Positions 27,489 to 37,059 of a stretch of 64,000 nucleotides of DNA are shown one piece after another. The stretch comes from Sodalis praecaptivus (GTDB taxonomy: Bacteria; Pseudomonadota; Gammaproteobacteria; Enterobacterales; Enterobacteriaceae). The notes under the pieces are model-generated. The model made no database searches, had not been told where the DNA came from, and worked only from the letters and a program-made list of their open reading frames with translations. A program made the position numbers and the translations under genes. The stretch is taken from positions 248,001-312,000 of the forward strand of contig NZ_CP006569.1 in assembly GCF_000517425.1 (NCBI RefSeq). Reading direction: 5' to 3'. How positions within the stretch are numbered: position 1 is the stretch's first letter; the number at the start of each line of letters is the position of its first letter.

Positions 27489-27708
27489 GTCGCGCTTTCG
27501 GATCGGCACCGCTCCCTCGTTGCCTCAGCGAGAGGGAAAAATCTGCTGCCTCCGACTGCCAAGGGCTGCGGGCCTTAAGGTTGATGGCGTGAATCGGCAA
27601 CGGGTAAACACAGGGCGATGCGTATTGTCCTGGCTGAGCCTCACCTATTACGCTGAAACCTGGCGTTAAATGAGGCTTCGGTGCCGGTTGCCGCGTCGGG
27701 CCAGCAGA

Positions 27709-28620
27709 CTACAGGTTTGCTTCGGCGCAGCGGACATAGGGCAAATGGGCGCAGGCGTGTTGCTGCGCCGAGCGGATGAACGCTTCGGTTGCCGGCTGGC
27801 GCTGTTCGCCGTCGCGTACGGCGGCATAGAGACGGCTCCACAGCCCTTCGCCAAGCGTCCGGGTGGCGATAAGCCCCTGGCGTTCAAAGCTTTCCACAAC
27901 CCAATGCGGTAGCGCGGCGATACCCATGCGCGCCGACACCATTTGAATCAACAGCAATGTGTTATCAACGGTTTTAAGCATCGGGCTAATGCCCGCCGGC
28001 TGCAGGAAATGGCGCCAGATATCCATGCGGTTGCGCTGTACCGGATAGATTAACAGCGTTTCCTGGTCCAAATCCTGCGGCGCAATGATCTCCTTGGCCG
28101 CCAGCGGATGGTCCGGCGACACCACTAGCCGGACCTCGAAGTCGAACATGGGCGCATAAAAAAGCCCGCTGCGCGGCAAGATATCCGAGGTGAGCACCAG
28201 ATCCAGTTCGCCCTGTTGCAGCGCCGGTTGCGGATCGAAGGTAACGCCGGAACGAAAATCCATCAGTACCTGCGGCCACTGTTGGTGAAATTCCGCCAGC
28301 GCCGGCGTCAGCCACTGGATGCAGCTATGGCATTCGATAGCTAAACGTAGCGTAGCTTGATGCGGTTGCTGGCAGGTTTGCAGCGCCTGCTGCACCTGCG
28401 GCAGGATTTGTTCCGCCAGTTGCAGCAGAATCTCCCCCTGCGGCGTGAAACGCAGCGGCTGGCTTTTGCGCACGAACAGGCGAAAGCCCAGCCGCTGTTC
28501 CAAGTCGCTGAACTGATGGGACAGCGCCGATTGGGTCTGGTGTAGCTGCGACGCCGCCGCCGCCAGCGAGCCGCTATTCCGCAACGCCTGCAGCGTTCGC
28601 AGATGTTTGAGTTCGATCAT
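27709..28620 (-). CDS. metR: LysR-type regulator MetR
   Basis: 303 residues with an N-terminal winged helix-turn-helix ([20 protein letters not shown], then [20 protein letters not shown]) and a LysR substrate domain that senses homocysteine ([37 protein letters not shown]). It activates metE and other methionine genes and is divergent from metE, as in E. coli. The C-terminus ends at [11 protein letters not shown], about 13 residues earlier than the E. coli protein, at the edge of the inserted segment. Confidence 0.96.
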   Translation of the reverse strand: MIELKHLRTLQALRNSGSLAAAASQLHQTQSALSHQFSDLEQRLGFRLFVRKSQPLRFTPQGEILLQLAEQILPQVQQALQTCQQPHQATLRLAIECHSCIQWLTPALAEFHQQWPQVLMDFRSGVTFDPQPALQQGELDLVLTSDILPRSGLFYAPMFDFEVRLVVSPDHPLAAKEIIAPQDLDQETLLIYPVQRNRMDIWRHFLQPAGISPMLKTVDNTLLLIQMVSARMGIAALPHWVVESFERQGLIATRTLGEGLWSRLYAAVRDGEQRQPATEAFIRSAQQHACAHLPYVRCAEANL

Positions 28621-28683
28621 GAGAGTGTTTCACCTGGAAGTGAATAATTTGCGCTTGTGAACTGTACACTACATGGTGATTAT

Positions 28684-28707
28684 GGATGTGTAAACATCTG
28701 GACGTCT
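28684..28707 (+). promoter_or_regulatory. MetJ operator (tandem met boxes) before metE
   Basis: Adjacent 8-mers compared with the met-box consensus AGACGTCT: GGACGTCT at 28700-28707 (7 of 8), AAACATCT at 28692-28699 (6 of 8) and GGATGTGT at 28684-28691 (5 of 8). They lie just upstream of the metE ribosome site in the metR-metE divergent region, where MetJ with S-adenosylmethionine would repress. A TTCAC...GTGAA dyad at 28629-28644 lies nearer metR. Confidence 0.6.
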
Positions 28708-28722
28708 AAATGGGAGAGGGTA

Positions 28723-30999
28723 ATGGCAATTCTGAGTCACACACTGGGTTTTCCCCGCGTCGGTCTGCACCGGGAATTAAAGAAAGCGCAAGAAAGTTAC
28801 TGGGCCGGGAATATCAGCCAGCAGCAACTGCTGGAAACCGGCCGCGAACTGCGGGCGCGTCATTGGCAACAGCAGAAAGACGCCGGGGTCGACCTTCTGC
28901 CGGTGGGTGATTTTGCCTGGTACGATCATGTTCTCACCACCAGTTTGATGCTGGATAACGTCCCGGCCCGCCACCGCAGCGGCGCGAACGCCAGCGATAT
29001 CGACACGCTGTTTCGCATCGGCCGCGGTCGCGCCCCGACCGGTGAGCCCGCCGCCGCCGCCGAAATGACCAAGTGGTTTAACACCAATTACCACTACATG
29101 GTCCCCGAATTTACGTTAGGACAGCAGTTCCGCCTGGGCTGGACTCAACTGCTCGACGAAGTGGACGAAGCGCTGGCGCTAGGCCACCGCGTCAAGCCGG
29201 TGCTGCTTGGGCCTGTCAGCTATCTGTGGCTGGGCAAGGTGAAAGGGGAGGCGTTTGATCGCCTATCCTTGCTGCCGGCGCTGCTGCCGGTGTACCGGCA
29301 GGTGCTGGACGAACTGGCGAAACGCGGCGTGGACTGGGTGCAGATCGACGAACCGGCCCTGGTGCTGGAGTTGCCGCAGGCGTGGCGTGAAGCCTACCGC
29401 GATGCCTATCAAGCGCTGGCGGGACAGGCGAAACTGCTGCTGACCACCTATTTCGATAGCATCCGGCATCAACTGGATATTATCACCGCGCTGCCGGTAC
29501 AGGGGCTGCATGTGGATCTGGTGGCGGGCGACGACGACCTGACCGATCTGCACCGGCAACTGCCGGCGGAGTGGGTGTTGTCCGCCGGCGTCATCAACGG
29601 GCGTAACGTTTGGCGCGCCGATTTGCAGAGCTGGTTTGAACAACTGCGTCCTCTGGTGGGTAACCGCGAGCTGTGGCTCGGATCCTCTTGTTCGCTGCTG
29701 CACAGCCCCATTGATTTGAGCACCGAAACGCGGCTGGACGAAGAAGTGAAGAGCTGGTTTGCTTTTGCGCTGCAAAAATGCGCCGAGCTGGGTCTGCTGC
29801 GTGCCGCGCTAAATGCGCCGAATGAGACGCATCAGGGCAAGCTGGCCGAGTACAGCGCGCCAATCCGCGCCCGCCGCCACTCCAGCCGGGTGCACAATCC
29901 AGAGGTCAAAGCGCGACTGGAGAAGATTACCGCCGCCGATAGCCAGCGCCAGCAGCCGTACGCCGCCCGCGCCGCCGTGCAGCGCGCACGCTTTAATCTG
30001 CCTGCTTGGCCAACCACCACCATTGGATCTTTCCCGCAAACCACGGAAATCCGCGGTCTGCGCCTCGATTTCAAACGCGGGCGTCTGGATGGCGGCCGCT
30101 ATCGCACCGGCATCAGCGAGCATATCAAGCAAGCCATTGTCGAGCAGGAGCGCCTGGGGCTGGATGTGTTGGTACACGGCGAAGCCGAACGCAACGACAT
30201 GGTGGAGTATTTTGGCGAGCATCTGGACGGGTTTGTCTTTACCCAGAATGGTTGGGTGCAAAGCTACGGTTCGCGCTGCGTAAAGCCGCCCATCATCATC
30301 GGTGATATCAGCCGTCCTGAGGCGATTACCGTCGAATGGGCGCGTTATGCCCAATCGCTGACAAACAAGCCCGTGAAAGGCATGCTGACCGGTCCGGTTA
30401 CCATTTTGTGCTGGTCTTTCCCCCGTGAGGACGTGAGCCGTAAAACCATTGCCCGGCAGATTGCCCTGGCGTTGCGTGATGAAGTGGCGGATTTGGAACA
30501 GGCCGGTATCGGCATCATTCAAATCGACGAGCCGGCGCTGCGCGAGGGTTTGCCGCTGAAACATTCGGCCTGGCACGACTATTTGACCTGGGCGGTGGAA
30601 GCTTTCCGGCTGAACGCGGCGGTGGCGCAGGACGACACCCAGATCCATACCCATATGTGCTATTGCGAGTTCAACGACATTATGGATTCCATTGCGGCGC
30701 TGGATGCTGATGTCATCACCATCGAAACGTCCCGGTCGGATATGGAGCTGCTGGAAACCTTTAAGGAGTTCGATTATCCCAACGAAATCGGGCCTGGCGT
30801 GTATGACATTCACTCGCCGAACGTGCCGAGCGAGGAGTGGATCGTTGCGCTGCTGCGTAAAGCGGCCCAGCGTATTCCGGCGGAACGCCTGTGGGTGAAC
30901 CCCGACTGCGGATTAAAAACCCGCGCCTGGCCGGAAACGCGTCAATCGCTGGCCAATATGGTGACCGCCGCCAAAAAATTGCGCGAGGAGCAGCGGTAA
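28723..30999 (+). CDS. metE: Cobalamin-independent methionine synthase MetE
   Basis: 758 residues from the ATG at 28723 ([20 protein letters not shown]), with GAGAGGG ahead. An upstream in-frame GTG extension is not conserved. It transfers the methyl group of 5-methyltetrahydropteroyltri-glutamate to homocysteine. Zinc ligands lie in [10 protein letters not shown] (His and Cys) and in NPDCGLKTR (Cys), with a conserved Glu in between. Substrate motifs are [16 protein letters not shown] and [18 protein letters not shown]. It is monocistronic, divergent from metR and followed by a terminator. Confidence 0.98.
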   Translation: MAILSHTLGFPRVGLHRELKKAQESYWAGNISQQQLLETGRELRARHWQQQKDAGVDLLPVGDFAWYDHVLTTSLMLDNVPARHRSGANASDIDTLFRIGRGRAPTGEPAAAAEMTKWFNTNYHYMVPEFTLGQQFRLGWTQLLDEVDEALALGHRVKPVLLGPVSYLWLGKVKGEAFDRLSLLPALLPVYRQVLDELAKRGVDWVQIDEPALVLELPQAWREAYRDAYQALAGQAKLLLTTYFDSIRHQLDIITALPVQGLHVDLVAGDDDLTDLHRQLPAEWVLSAGVINGRNVWRADLQSWFEQLRPLVGNRELWLGSSCSLLHSPIDLSTETRLDEEVKSWFAFALQKCAELGLLRAALNAPNETHQGKLAEYSAPIRARRHSSRVHNPEVKARLEKITAADSQRQQPYAARAAVQRARFNLPAWPTTTIGSFPQTTEIRGLRLDFKRGRLDGGRYRTGISEHIKQAIVEQERLGLDVLVHGEAERNDMVEYFGEHLDGFVFTQNGWVQSYGSRCVKPPIIIGDISRPEAITVEWARYAQSLTNKPVKGMLTGPVTILCWSFPREDVSRKTIARQIALALRDEVADLEQAGIGIIQIDEPALREGLPLKHSAWHDYLTWAVEAFRLNAAVAQDDTQIHTHMCYCEFNDIMDSIAALDADVITIETSRSDMELLETFKEFDYPNEIGPGVYDIHSPNVPSEEWIVALLRKAAQRIPAERLWVNPDCGLKTRAWPETRQSLANMVTAAKKLREEQR

Positions 31000-31002
31000 A
31001 CG

Positions 31003-31029
31003 AGAGCGCCGGTTCGCCGGCGCTCTTTT
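31003..31029 (+). terminator. Rho-independent terminator of metE
   Basis: A perfect 10-bp G+C-rich stem (31003-31012 with 31017-31026), tetraloop TTCG and a short T tail, starting 4 nt after the metE stop. Confidence 0.9.
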
Positions 31030-31362
31030 ATTGGTAGGGAAGCGGGGCGCGGTGTGACGACGCCAAGGATATGGCCAGGCAGGGAGGGCGATTGCACGGC
31101 GCCATCAGCAGTTTAATGGAATAATAAGCCACAGTCGGGAAAGGTTGCTCCACACCAGGGAAATCCCCGTCAGGGCAGAACGTACCGGCGTTTGTACCAG
31201 CGCGGCAGCCATCAGCAATCCGGTTAAGGTGGCGCCGCATTCTCCCGGGGCGCTTGCGCCCCTTTTTTTGTTGGCCCGAGCGCGCATGCGCTGCGCGGGC
31301 TACCATGCCTTGCGCTGCTGTTCGTCGTGGACGTCGCGACTCTCCCCGCCCCGCGCTTGACT
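31030..31362. other. metE-dlhH intergenic region
   Basis: 333 bp with no supported protein gene. It contains a second strong plus-strand terminator at 31247-31269, unexplained by any plus-strand gene. On the minus strand there is a short hydrophobic reading frame (31105-31287) that could be a remnant of a membrane protein, but I cannot support it. Confidence 0.5.
31247..31269 (+). terminator. Orphan rho-independent terminator
   Basis: GGGGCG (31247-31252), a 4-nt loop, CGCCCC (31257-31262), then seven T residues. metE already has its own terminator 220 bp upstream, so this one may end an unrecognised small RNA or act as a backup. Confidence 0.75.
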
Positions 31363-32196
31363 TCACTTCACCCCGAAGCGGGCAAACCAGGCGAGCATGC
31401 GTTGCCAGCCATCCTGCGCCGATGGCGCATGATAGCTTGGACGATAATCGGCGTTGAACGCATGGCCGGCCTCGGGATACACCACAATCTCCGCGTCCGC
31501 ATTAGCGGCGCGCAGCGCCTGGCGCATCGTTTCAATGGTTTCCAGCGGAATACTCTTGTCCTGTGCGCCATATAAACCGAGCACCGGCGCAGTGAGCTGG
31601 GTGGCCACATCCACCGGGTGCTTGGGCATGGTCAACGTTTTATCGCCGGTCAATTTGCCATACCAGGCGGCGGCGGCTCTCAACTGGGGGTTATGCGCCG
31701 CATACAGCCAGCTGATACGGCCGCCCCAGCAAAACCCGGTGATTGCCAGACGGCGCAGATCGCCGCCCTGGGTTGCCGCAAAGTGCGCGGTATGGTCCAA
31801 ATCCGACAGCACCTGGCTGTCGGGGACCTTACTAACCAATTCCGTCAACAGCGTACCTACGTCATCATAGTGCGCCGGATCCCCCTGGCGGAAATAAAGC
31901 TCGGGGGCGATAGCCAGATAGCCGACTTTAGCCAGACGGCGGCAAAGATCCTGGATGTGCTCATGGACGCCAAAAATTTCCTGCACCACGATGACCACCG
32001 GCAAAGCGTCATGCTGGCCGGCGGGCCGGGCCATCCACGCGGGCATGGCATCACCCTGGCTGGGAACGGTGGTAGGGCCGGAAAGCAGGTTTTCACCGTC
32101 GGTCACGATCGCGGTGGCGGACGGCGCGCCCGCGGCGCGGGCAAAACCGCTAGCCGGCGCGGAAGGGGTAAGGGTTTCGTTAGGGCTCATTGGCAT
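31363..32196 (-). CDS. dlhH: Dienelactone hydrolase family protein DlhH (YsgA)
   Basis: 277 residues of the dienelactone hydrolase alpha/beta family. VVIVVQEIFGVHEHIQDLCR holds the conserved Glu. ITGFCWGGRISWLYAAHNP carries the nucleophile Cys in GFCWGG, LGLYGAQDKSIP the Asp and EAGHAFNADYR the His. It is close to E. coli YsgA and lies between metE and udp as there. The natural substrate is unknown. Start at 32196 or two codons later (32190); the spacing from AAAGG favours neither strongly. Part of the N-terminus is an Ala-rich extension. Confidence 0.94.
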   Translation of the reverse strand: MPMSPNETLTPSAPASGFARAAGAPSATAIVTDGENLLSGPTTVPSQGDAMPAWMARPAGQHDALPVVIVVQEIFGVHEHIQDLCRRLAKVGYLAIAPELYFRQGDPAHYDDVGTLLTELVSKVPDSQVLSDLDHTAHFAATQGGDLRRLAITGFCWGGRISWLYAAHNPQLRAAAAWYGKLTGDKTLTMPKHPVDVATQLTAPVLGLYGAQDKSIPLETIETMRQALRAANADAEIVVYPEAGHAFNADYRPSYHAPSAQDGWQRMLAWFARFGVK

Positions 32197-32438
32197 TAAC
32201 CTTTTGTCATTATCACCAGTGGGACAGCTACACCTGTCAACTTAGGCCGCCGAAGCCGGTTCCGTCAATGTCGCCGCGATGTGATTCTGGACCGCGCTCG
32301 CCGCGCCGTTGCCATTTGCGGCGCGCGGACCTGGCTCTAGGCGCTGTGAAACATTAAAAATGGGGTTTTATCACGGTAAATCCGGGGCATTAATGATATT
32401 ATCGGCGAGATAAGCCATTCTTTGTAGAGGTATATGCC

Positions 32439-33206
32439 GTGGAGCAGTCCGACGTTTTCCATCTTGGCCTGACATTTTCTGATCTTGCAGGCGCAACCCT
32501 TGCCATCGTTCCGGGCGACCCCCAGCGGGTGGAAAAAATCGCCCGGCTGATGGCGAACCCGGTACATCTGGCGACCCATCGCGAATTTACCACCTGGCGC
32601 GCGGAGCTGGCGGGCAAGGCAGTGGTCGTGTGCTCCACCGGTATCGGCGGTCCCTCTACCTCTATCGCGGTGGAGGAGCTGTCCCAGCTCGGCATCCGGA
32701 CCTTTTTGCGGGTGGGCACCACCGGCGCTATCCAGAACGCCATCAATGTCGGCGATGTGCTGGTGACCACCGCCGCCGTGCGTCTGGACGGCGCCAGCCA
32801 GCACTTCGCGCCGCTGGCATTTCCAGCGGTGGCGGATTTTGCCTGCACCACCGCGCTGGTGCAGGCGGCGAAAAAGAGCGGCGCCCGGCTGCATGTGGGC
32901 GTGACGGCTTCCTCTGATACCTTCTATCCCGGGCAAGAGCGCTACGACACCTACTCTGGTCGGGTAGTGAGGCAGTTCAAAGGGTCGATGCAGGAGTGGC
33001 AGGGTATGGGGGTGATGAATTACGAGATGGAATCCGCTACCTTATTAACGATGTGCGCGACGCAGGGACTGCGTGCGGGTATGGTGGCGGGGGTTATCGT
33101 CAACCGGCTGCAGCAAGAAACCCCCGATGTGGCGGTGTTGCAACAAACGGAAAGCGATGCCGTGACTATCGTCGTGGAGGCCGCCCGTCTGCTGTTGACC
33201 GCCTGA
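32439..33206 (+). CDS. udp: Uridine phosphorylase
   Basis: 255 residues starting at a GTG (32439), behind AGAGG; the nearby ATG at 32434 is out of frame. It cleaves uridine with phosphate to uracil and ribose-1-phosphate in pyrimidine salvage. Signatures are [13 protein letters not shown] (phosphate-binding Gly-Asp), [25 protein letters not shown], and [14 protein letters not shown] for the ribose. Gene order dlhH-udp-rmuC is conserved apart from the dedA-type gene. Confidence 0.97.
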   Translation: MEQSDVFHLGLTFSDLAGATLAIVPGDPQRVEKIARLMANPVHLATHREFTTWRAELAGKAVVVCSTGIGGPSTSIAVEELSQLGIRTFLRVGTTGAIQNAINVGDVLVTTAAVRLDGASQHFAPLAFPAVADFACTTALVQAAKKSGARLHVGVTASSDTFYPGQERYDTYSGRVVRQFKGSMQEWQGMGVMNYEMESATLLTMCATQGLRAGMVAGVIVNRLQQETPDVAVLQQTESDAVTIVVEAARLLLTA

Positions 33207-33403
33207 CGACGCGCTAGAGCCGCGGGTGGCGCTCGCTGCGCCAGGGTGGCGGCCCTGCCGTAACGCCTGGCGTTGTTTGCCTGCGGGCGGCGGTCACCGC
33301 GTCCAGGCGGTAGCGCTTTCGCACCGTTTTCGTCCCTTTGACCGCAGGTGAAGCGCCACGCTCCGGTGTTCCGCTCGCGGCATGCGTCAGGAATTATGCA
33401 TTA

Positions 33404-33931
33404 GTGGAAGACTGGATTTCCTATATTGTCGATTTTGTACGCCAGCATCAGGTGTGGGCCATACCGATAGTTTTTTTGCTGGCCTTCGGCGAATCGTTGG
33501 CGTTTTTGTCATTATTGCTGCCGGCGACGATAATCTTGCTCGGGCTGGGCGCGTTAATAGGCGAGGCCGGCATCCCTTTTTGGCCGGTCTTTATTGCCGC
33601 CGCCGCCGGCGGTTTCTTCGGCGACTGGCTCTCTTATTGGCTAGGCGACCACTACCAGCTGCGGGTCTATCACCTGTGGCCGTTCACCCGCCATCCCGCC
33701 ATGCTAGAGCGCGGCCACGCATTTTTCATGCGCTGGGGGATAGCCGGCGTCTTTCTCGGCCGCTTTTTCGGCCCGCTGCGGGCGGTCGTGCCGCTCGTTG
33801 CAGGGCTGTGCGGTATGCCGCGGCTAGGGTTTCAGCTCGCCAATCTGCTGTCCGCGGCGCTATGGGCGTTCGGCCTGCTGGCGCCCGGCGCATTCGGCTT
33901 GCGCTGGCTGGCGCATTTCGTCGGTCAATAA
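33404..33931 (+). CDS. DedA family membrane protein
   Basis: 175 residues from a GTG at 33404; a TTG at 33338 would add 22 unconserved residues. DedA/SNARE-associated family features are FLLAFGESLAFLSLLLPATI, AAAAGGFFGDWLSYWLG, and the re-entrant loop FLGRFFGPLRAVVPLVAG with the conserved Arg. DedA proteins act as lipid flippases or proton-coupled transporters that support envelope integrity. E. coli K-12 lacks a gene at this place between udp and rmuC. Ribosome-site spacing is a little long, so the start is uncertain. Confidence 0.87.
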   Translation: MEDWISYIVDFVRQHQVWAIPIVFLLAFGESLAFLSLLLPATIILLGLGALIGEAGIPFWPVFIAAAAGGFFGDWLSYWLGDHYQLRVYHLWPFTRHPAMLERGHAFFMRWGIAGVFLGRFFGPLRAVVPLVAGLCGMPRLGFQLANLLSAALWAFGLLAPGAFGLRWLAHFVGQ

Positions 33932-33997
33932 AAGGATCTGGACATCTATACAGTTCCCCCTTAACGTGACTGTCAGCAGGGGTTAGGCGGAGGCAAT

Positions 33998-35608
33998 ATG
34001 GATTACGGCCTGTTTTACGGTATAGGCGGCGCACTGATTGGCGCATTGCTAGGCTGGCTCATCGCCGGCGTCCGGCAGCATCAACGGCATTTGGCGCAGG
34101 AAGCGGAACGGATAAGCCTCGAGCAGGGGGTGCAGGCAGCCCGCCAGGCGTTGGCCGACGAACAACATGCCCGACGCCAGGCCGAGCTCGCGCTGCGCGA
34201 CGGCGAACGGGAGCAGCGCGAACAGTACGGCCGGCTGGCCGCCGCCGAGGAGCGTTTGACCTCCCTCGCGCATTTCCGCCAGGAGTGCGAGCAGCTTAAT
34301 CAAGAGCTGCGGGCGCAGCGGGAAATCAACAGCAGCCAGGAAGCGGAGCTGCGTGAGGTGGCCATTCGTTTGGAGGAAACCCGGCTGGCGGCGGAAGAAA
34401 AGCAGCGTCTGTTAATCAATAGCGAGCAGCGGTTGTCGGCGCAGTTTGAAAATCTGGCCAACCGCATCTTTGAACACAGCGGACGTAAGGTGGATGAGCA
34501 AAACCGCCAAAGTCTTGACCGGTTGCTGATGCCGCTGCGCGAGCAACTGGACGGCTTTCGCCGCCAGGTGCAAGACAGCTTCGGCCAAGAGGCGCGCGAA
34601 CGTCACACGCTGGCTCATGAAATCCGGAATTTGCAGCAGCTCAATGTGCAGATGGCGCAAGAGGCCGTCAACCTGACCCGCGCGCTCAAGGGCGATAACA
34701 AGGCGCAGGGCAATTGGGGCGAAGTGGTGCTCAGCAGGGTACTTGAAGCATCAGGTCTGCGCGAAGGCCATGAATTTGAAACCCAGATCAGCATTCCGCA
34801 AGGGGATGGCCGGCGGCTGCAGCCTGATGTGGTGGTGCGTCTGCCGCAGGGGAAAGATGTGGTCATCGACGCGAAAATGTCGCTGGTGGCCTATGAACGT
34901 TATTTCAACAGCGAGAATGAGGCGGAACGCCAACTGGCGCTAACCGAGCATGTGAATTCACTGCGCGCCCATATGAAATTGCTGGGCCGAAAAGATTATC
35001 AGCAACTTAAAGGGTTGCGCTCGCTGGATTACGTCTTGATGTTTGTCCCGATCGAGCCGGCCTTTATGGTGGCGGTCGGCCGTCAGCCGGAGCTGATTAG
35101 CGAAGCGTTGGCGCACAATATTATGCTGGTCAGCCCCACCACGCTGCTGGTTGCGCTACGCACGATAAATAATCTTTGGCGCTACGAGCATCAAAGCCGC
35201 AACGCCCAGCATATTGCCGATCGCGCGGCGCGCCTCTACGATAAATTGCGGCTGTTTGTCGACGATATCAACGCTATTGGCCAAAGCCTTGATAAAGCGC
35301 AAGCCAGCTATCGGCTGGCGAAGAATAAATTGTCCGACGGGCGTGGTAATATTATCGGCCAGGCGGAAGGGTTCCGCGCCCTGGGCGTGGAAATCAAGCG
35401 GCCCATCGCCTCCGCGCCAGGCGCCCATGTTCCTTTTGCCGATCGCCCCGGCGAGGATGCGGCGGGACCGGCGCCAGCATCGGTAACCGGTTCGCCGGCC
35501 GCCGACGCGCCAGCGCGTGACGGGAACCGCGAGCCGCCGGAGGACGAGGCACAAGACGGGGCTGACCCGTCACGGCAGGCGCGCGAGGAGTGTCCGCTGC
35601 GGGAGTGA
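33998..35608 (+). CDS. rmuC: RmuC family protein
   Basis: 536 residues. An N-terminal membrane anchor (LFYGIGGALIGALLGWLIAG) is followed by a long coiled coil (about 30-210, rich in Glu, Arg and Gln) and the RmuC nuclease-like domain: NWGEVVLSRVLEASGLREG, QPDVVVRLPQGKDVVIDAKM with the PD-(D/E)xK-like pattern, and MFVPIEPAF. RmuC limits recombination at inverted repeats. The Ala/Pro/Asp-rich tail after GFRALGVEIKR makes it longer than the E. coli protein (475 aa). Confidence 0.95.
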   Translation: MDYGLFYGIGGALIGALLGWLIAGVRQHQRHLAQEAERISLEQGVQAARQALADEQHARRQAELALRDGEREQREQYGRLAAAEERLTSLAHFRQECEQLNQELRAQREINSSQEAELREVAIRLEETRLAAEEKQRLLINSEQRLSAQFENLANRIFEHSGRKVDEQNRQSLDRLLMPLREQLDGFRRQVQDSFGQEARERHTLAHEIRNLQQLNVQMAQEAVNLTRALKGDNKAQGNWGEVVLSRVLEASGLREGHEFETQISIPQGDGRRLQPDVVVRLPQGKDVVIDAKMSLVAYERYFNSENEAERQLALTEHVNSLRAHMKLLGRKDYQQLKGLRSLDYVLMFVPIEPAFMVAVGRQPELISEALAHNIMLVSPTTLLVALRTINNLWRYEHQSRNAQHIADRAARLYDKLRLFVDDINAIGQSLDKAQASYRLAKNKLSDGRGNIIGQAEGFRALGVEIKRPIASAPGAHVPFADRPGEDAAGPAPASVTGSPAADAPARDGNREPPEDEAQDGADPSRQAREECPLRE

Positions 35609-35679
35609 CGCGCCGCGGTGGGGCTTTCACCACGCATCTGTTACACTTCTCTGAAAACTGATTGAGCAGGACGACGAAC

Positions 35680-36438
35680 ATGGCAGATGAAGACAAGCGT
35701 GAAACAACCCATTTTGGTTTCCGCACCGTGGCGAAGGATCAGAAAGCGTTGATGGTGGCGGATGTCTTTCACTCCGTCGCGGCAAAATACGATCTGATGA
35801 ATGATCTGATGTCCTTCGGCATTCACCGCATTTGGAAACGTTTCGCTATCCAGTGCAGCGGCGTGCGCCGCGGGCAAAAGGTGCTGGATCTGGCGGGCGG
35901 CACCGGCGATCTGACCGCCAAGTTTTCGCGGCTGGTGGGTGAAGAAGGGGAAGTGGTGCTGGCGGATATCAACGACTCCATGCTCAAGGTGGGGCGTGAG
36001 AAGCTGCGCAACCGCGGGATTCTGGGCAACGTCAGCTATGTCCAGGCCAACGCAGAAGCCCTGCCGTTCCCGGACGATACCTTCGACTGCATCACCATTT
36101 CGTTCGGCCTGCGCAACGTGACCGAAAAAGAGCAGGCGCTGAAGTCGATGTACCGGGTGCTGAAACCCGGCGGGCGACTGCTGATCCTCGAGTTTTCCAC
36201 CCCGCGCTTCAAGCCGCTGAACAAAGCGTATGATCTCTATTCTTTCCACGTTCTGCCGCGCATTGGTGAAATGGTGGCCCGCGATGCCGGCAGCTATCGC
36301 TATCTGGCGGAATCCATCCGCATGCATCCGGATCAAGAAACGCTGAAGTCGATGATGCTGGACGCCGGGTTCGACAGCGCCGAATATTTCAATATGACCG
36401 GTGGCATCGTGGCCCTGCACCGCGGTTATAAATTCTGA
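35680..36438 (+). CDS. ubiE: Ubiquinone/menaquinone C-methyltransferase UbiE
   Basis: 252 residues from the ATG at 35680. It methylates the ring carbon of demethylmenaquinol and of 2-polyprenyl-6-methoxy-1,4-benzoquinol. SAM-binding motif [20 protein letters not shown], post I acidic residue VVLADIN, and the family signatures [14 protein letters not shown] and [15 protein letters not shown]. First gene of the ubiE-ubiJ-ubiB cluster. Confidence 0.97.
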   Translation: MADEDKRETTHFGFRTVAKDQKALMVADVFHSVAAKYDLMNDLMSFGIHRIWKRFAIQCSGVRRGQKVLDLAGGTGDLTAKFSRLVGEEGEVVLADINDSMLKVGREKLRNRGILGNVSYVQANAEALPFPDDTFDCITISFGLRNVTEKEQALKSMYRVLKPGGRLLILEFSTPRFKPLNKAYDLYSFHVLPRIGEMVARDAGSYRYLAESIRMHPDQETLKSMMLDAGFDSAEYFNMTGGIVALHRGYKF

Positions 36439-36450
36439 TCGGGATATGAC

Positions 36451-37059
36451 ATGTTGCTGATGCCGCTGATAAGCGCAACGCTGGAAGCCGTGCTTAAACG
36501 CCTGCTTTATCAAGATCGCGCCATGTCCGCCGCCCGTGAGCGTCTGAAAGGTAAAGTTTTGCGGTTTGAATTGGCCGAATGGGAGACGCCGGTTATTCTG
36601 GTATTCGGCGAGCGCCAGGTGGATGTGCTAAACGCGTGGGATGACGTCGCGGATTGTACGGTGCGCACCCGTCTCGCCACGCTGCCGGCGCTGCTGGAAC
36701 GCCAGCGGCTGACGCAGCTCATCAAGCAGGGCTTTCTCGATGTGGAAGGCGATCCGCAGTGCATACAGCAGTTCGCCGCGCTGCTGGATATGGCTGAATT
36801 TGACGCGGCGGAGCTGCTGGCGCCCTGGGTCGGCGATATTGCCGCTGAAGGCGTCACCCAAGCGGTCGCGCGCCGGCTGACCGAGGCGCGGCGGCTGTTG
36901 CGCACCGGCCAGGGGCGGGTGGCGCAGGCGATGACCGACGAATGGCGCCTGGCGCCTTCGGCTCTGGAACTGGCGTGGTTTTGCGACGAAGTGGATGATG
37001 TCACCCGGGCCGGTGAAAATCTGGCGGCCCGCTTGGATAAACTGGAGGCCAGCAGATGA
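36451..37059 (+). CDS. ubiJ: Ubiquinone biosynthesis accessory factor UbiJ
   Basis: 202 residues with an SCP2 lipid-binding domain ([25 protein letters not shown]) and a C-terminal coiled-coil end. UbiJ binds ubiquinone intermediates and, with UbiK, organises the soluble Ubi complex. [20 protein letters not shown] is highly conserved. It starts 12 nt after ubiE and overlaps the ubiB start by 4 nt. Confidence 0.94.
   Translation: MLLMPLISATLEAVLKRLLYQDRAMSAARERLKGKVLRFELAEWETPVILVFGERQVDVLNAWDDVADCTVRTRLATLPALLERQRLTQLIKQGFLDVEGDPQCIQQFAALLDMAEFDAAELLAPWVGDIAAEGVTQAVARRLTEARRLLRTGQGRVAQAMTDEWRLAPSALELAWFCDEVDDVTRAGENLAARLDKLEASR

Noticed and set aside
31105-31287. Short hydrophobic minus-strand frame that looked like a membrane-protein remnant
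   Set aside because: Only one helix-like stretch, no family recognised, and a plus-strand terminator crosses it. Evidence too thin.
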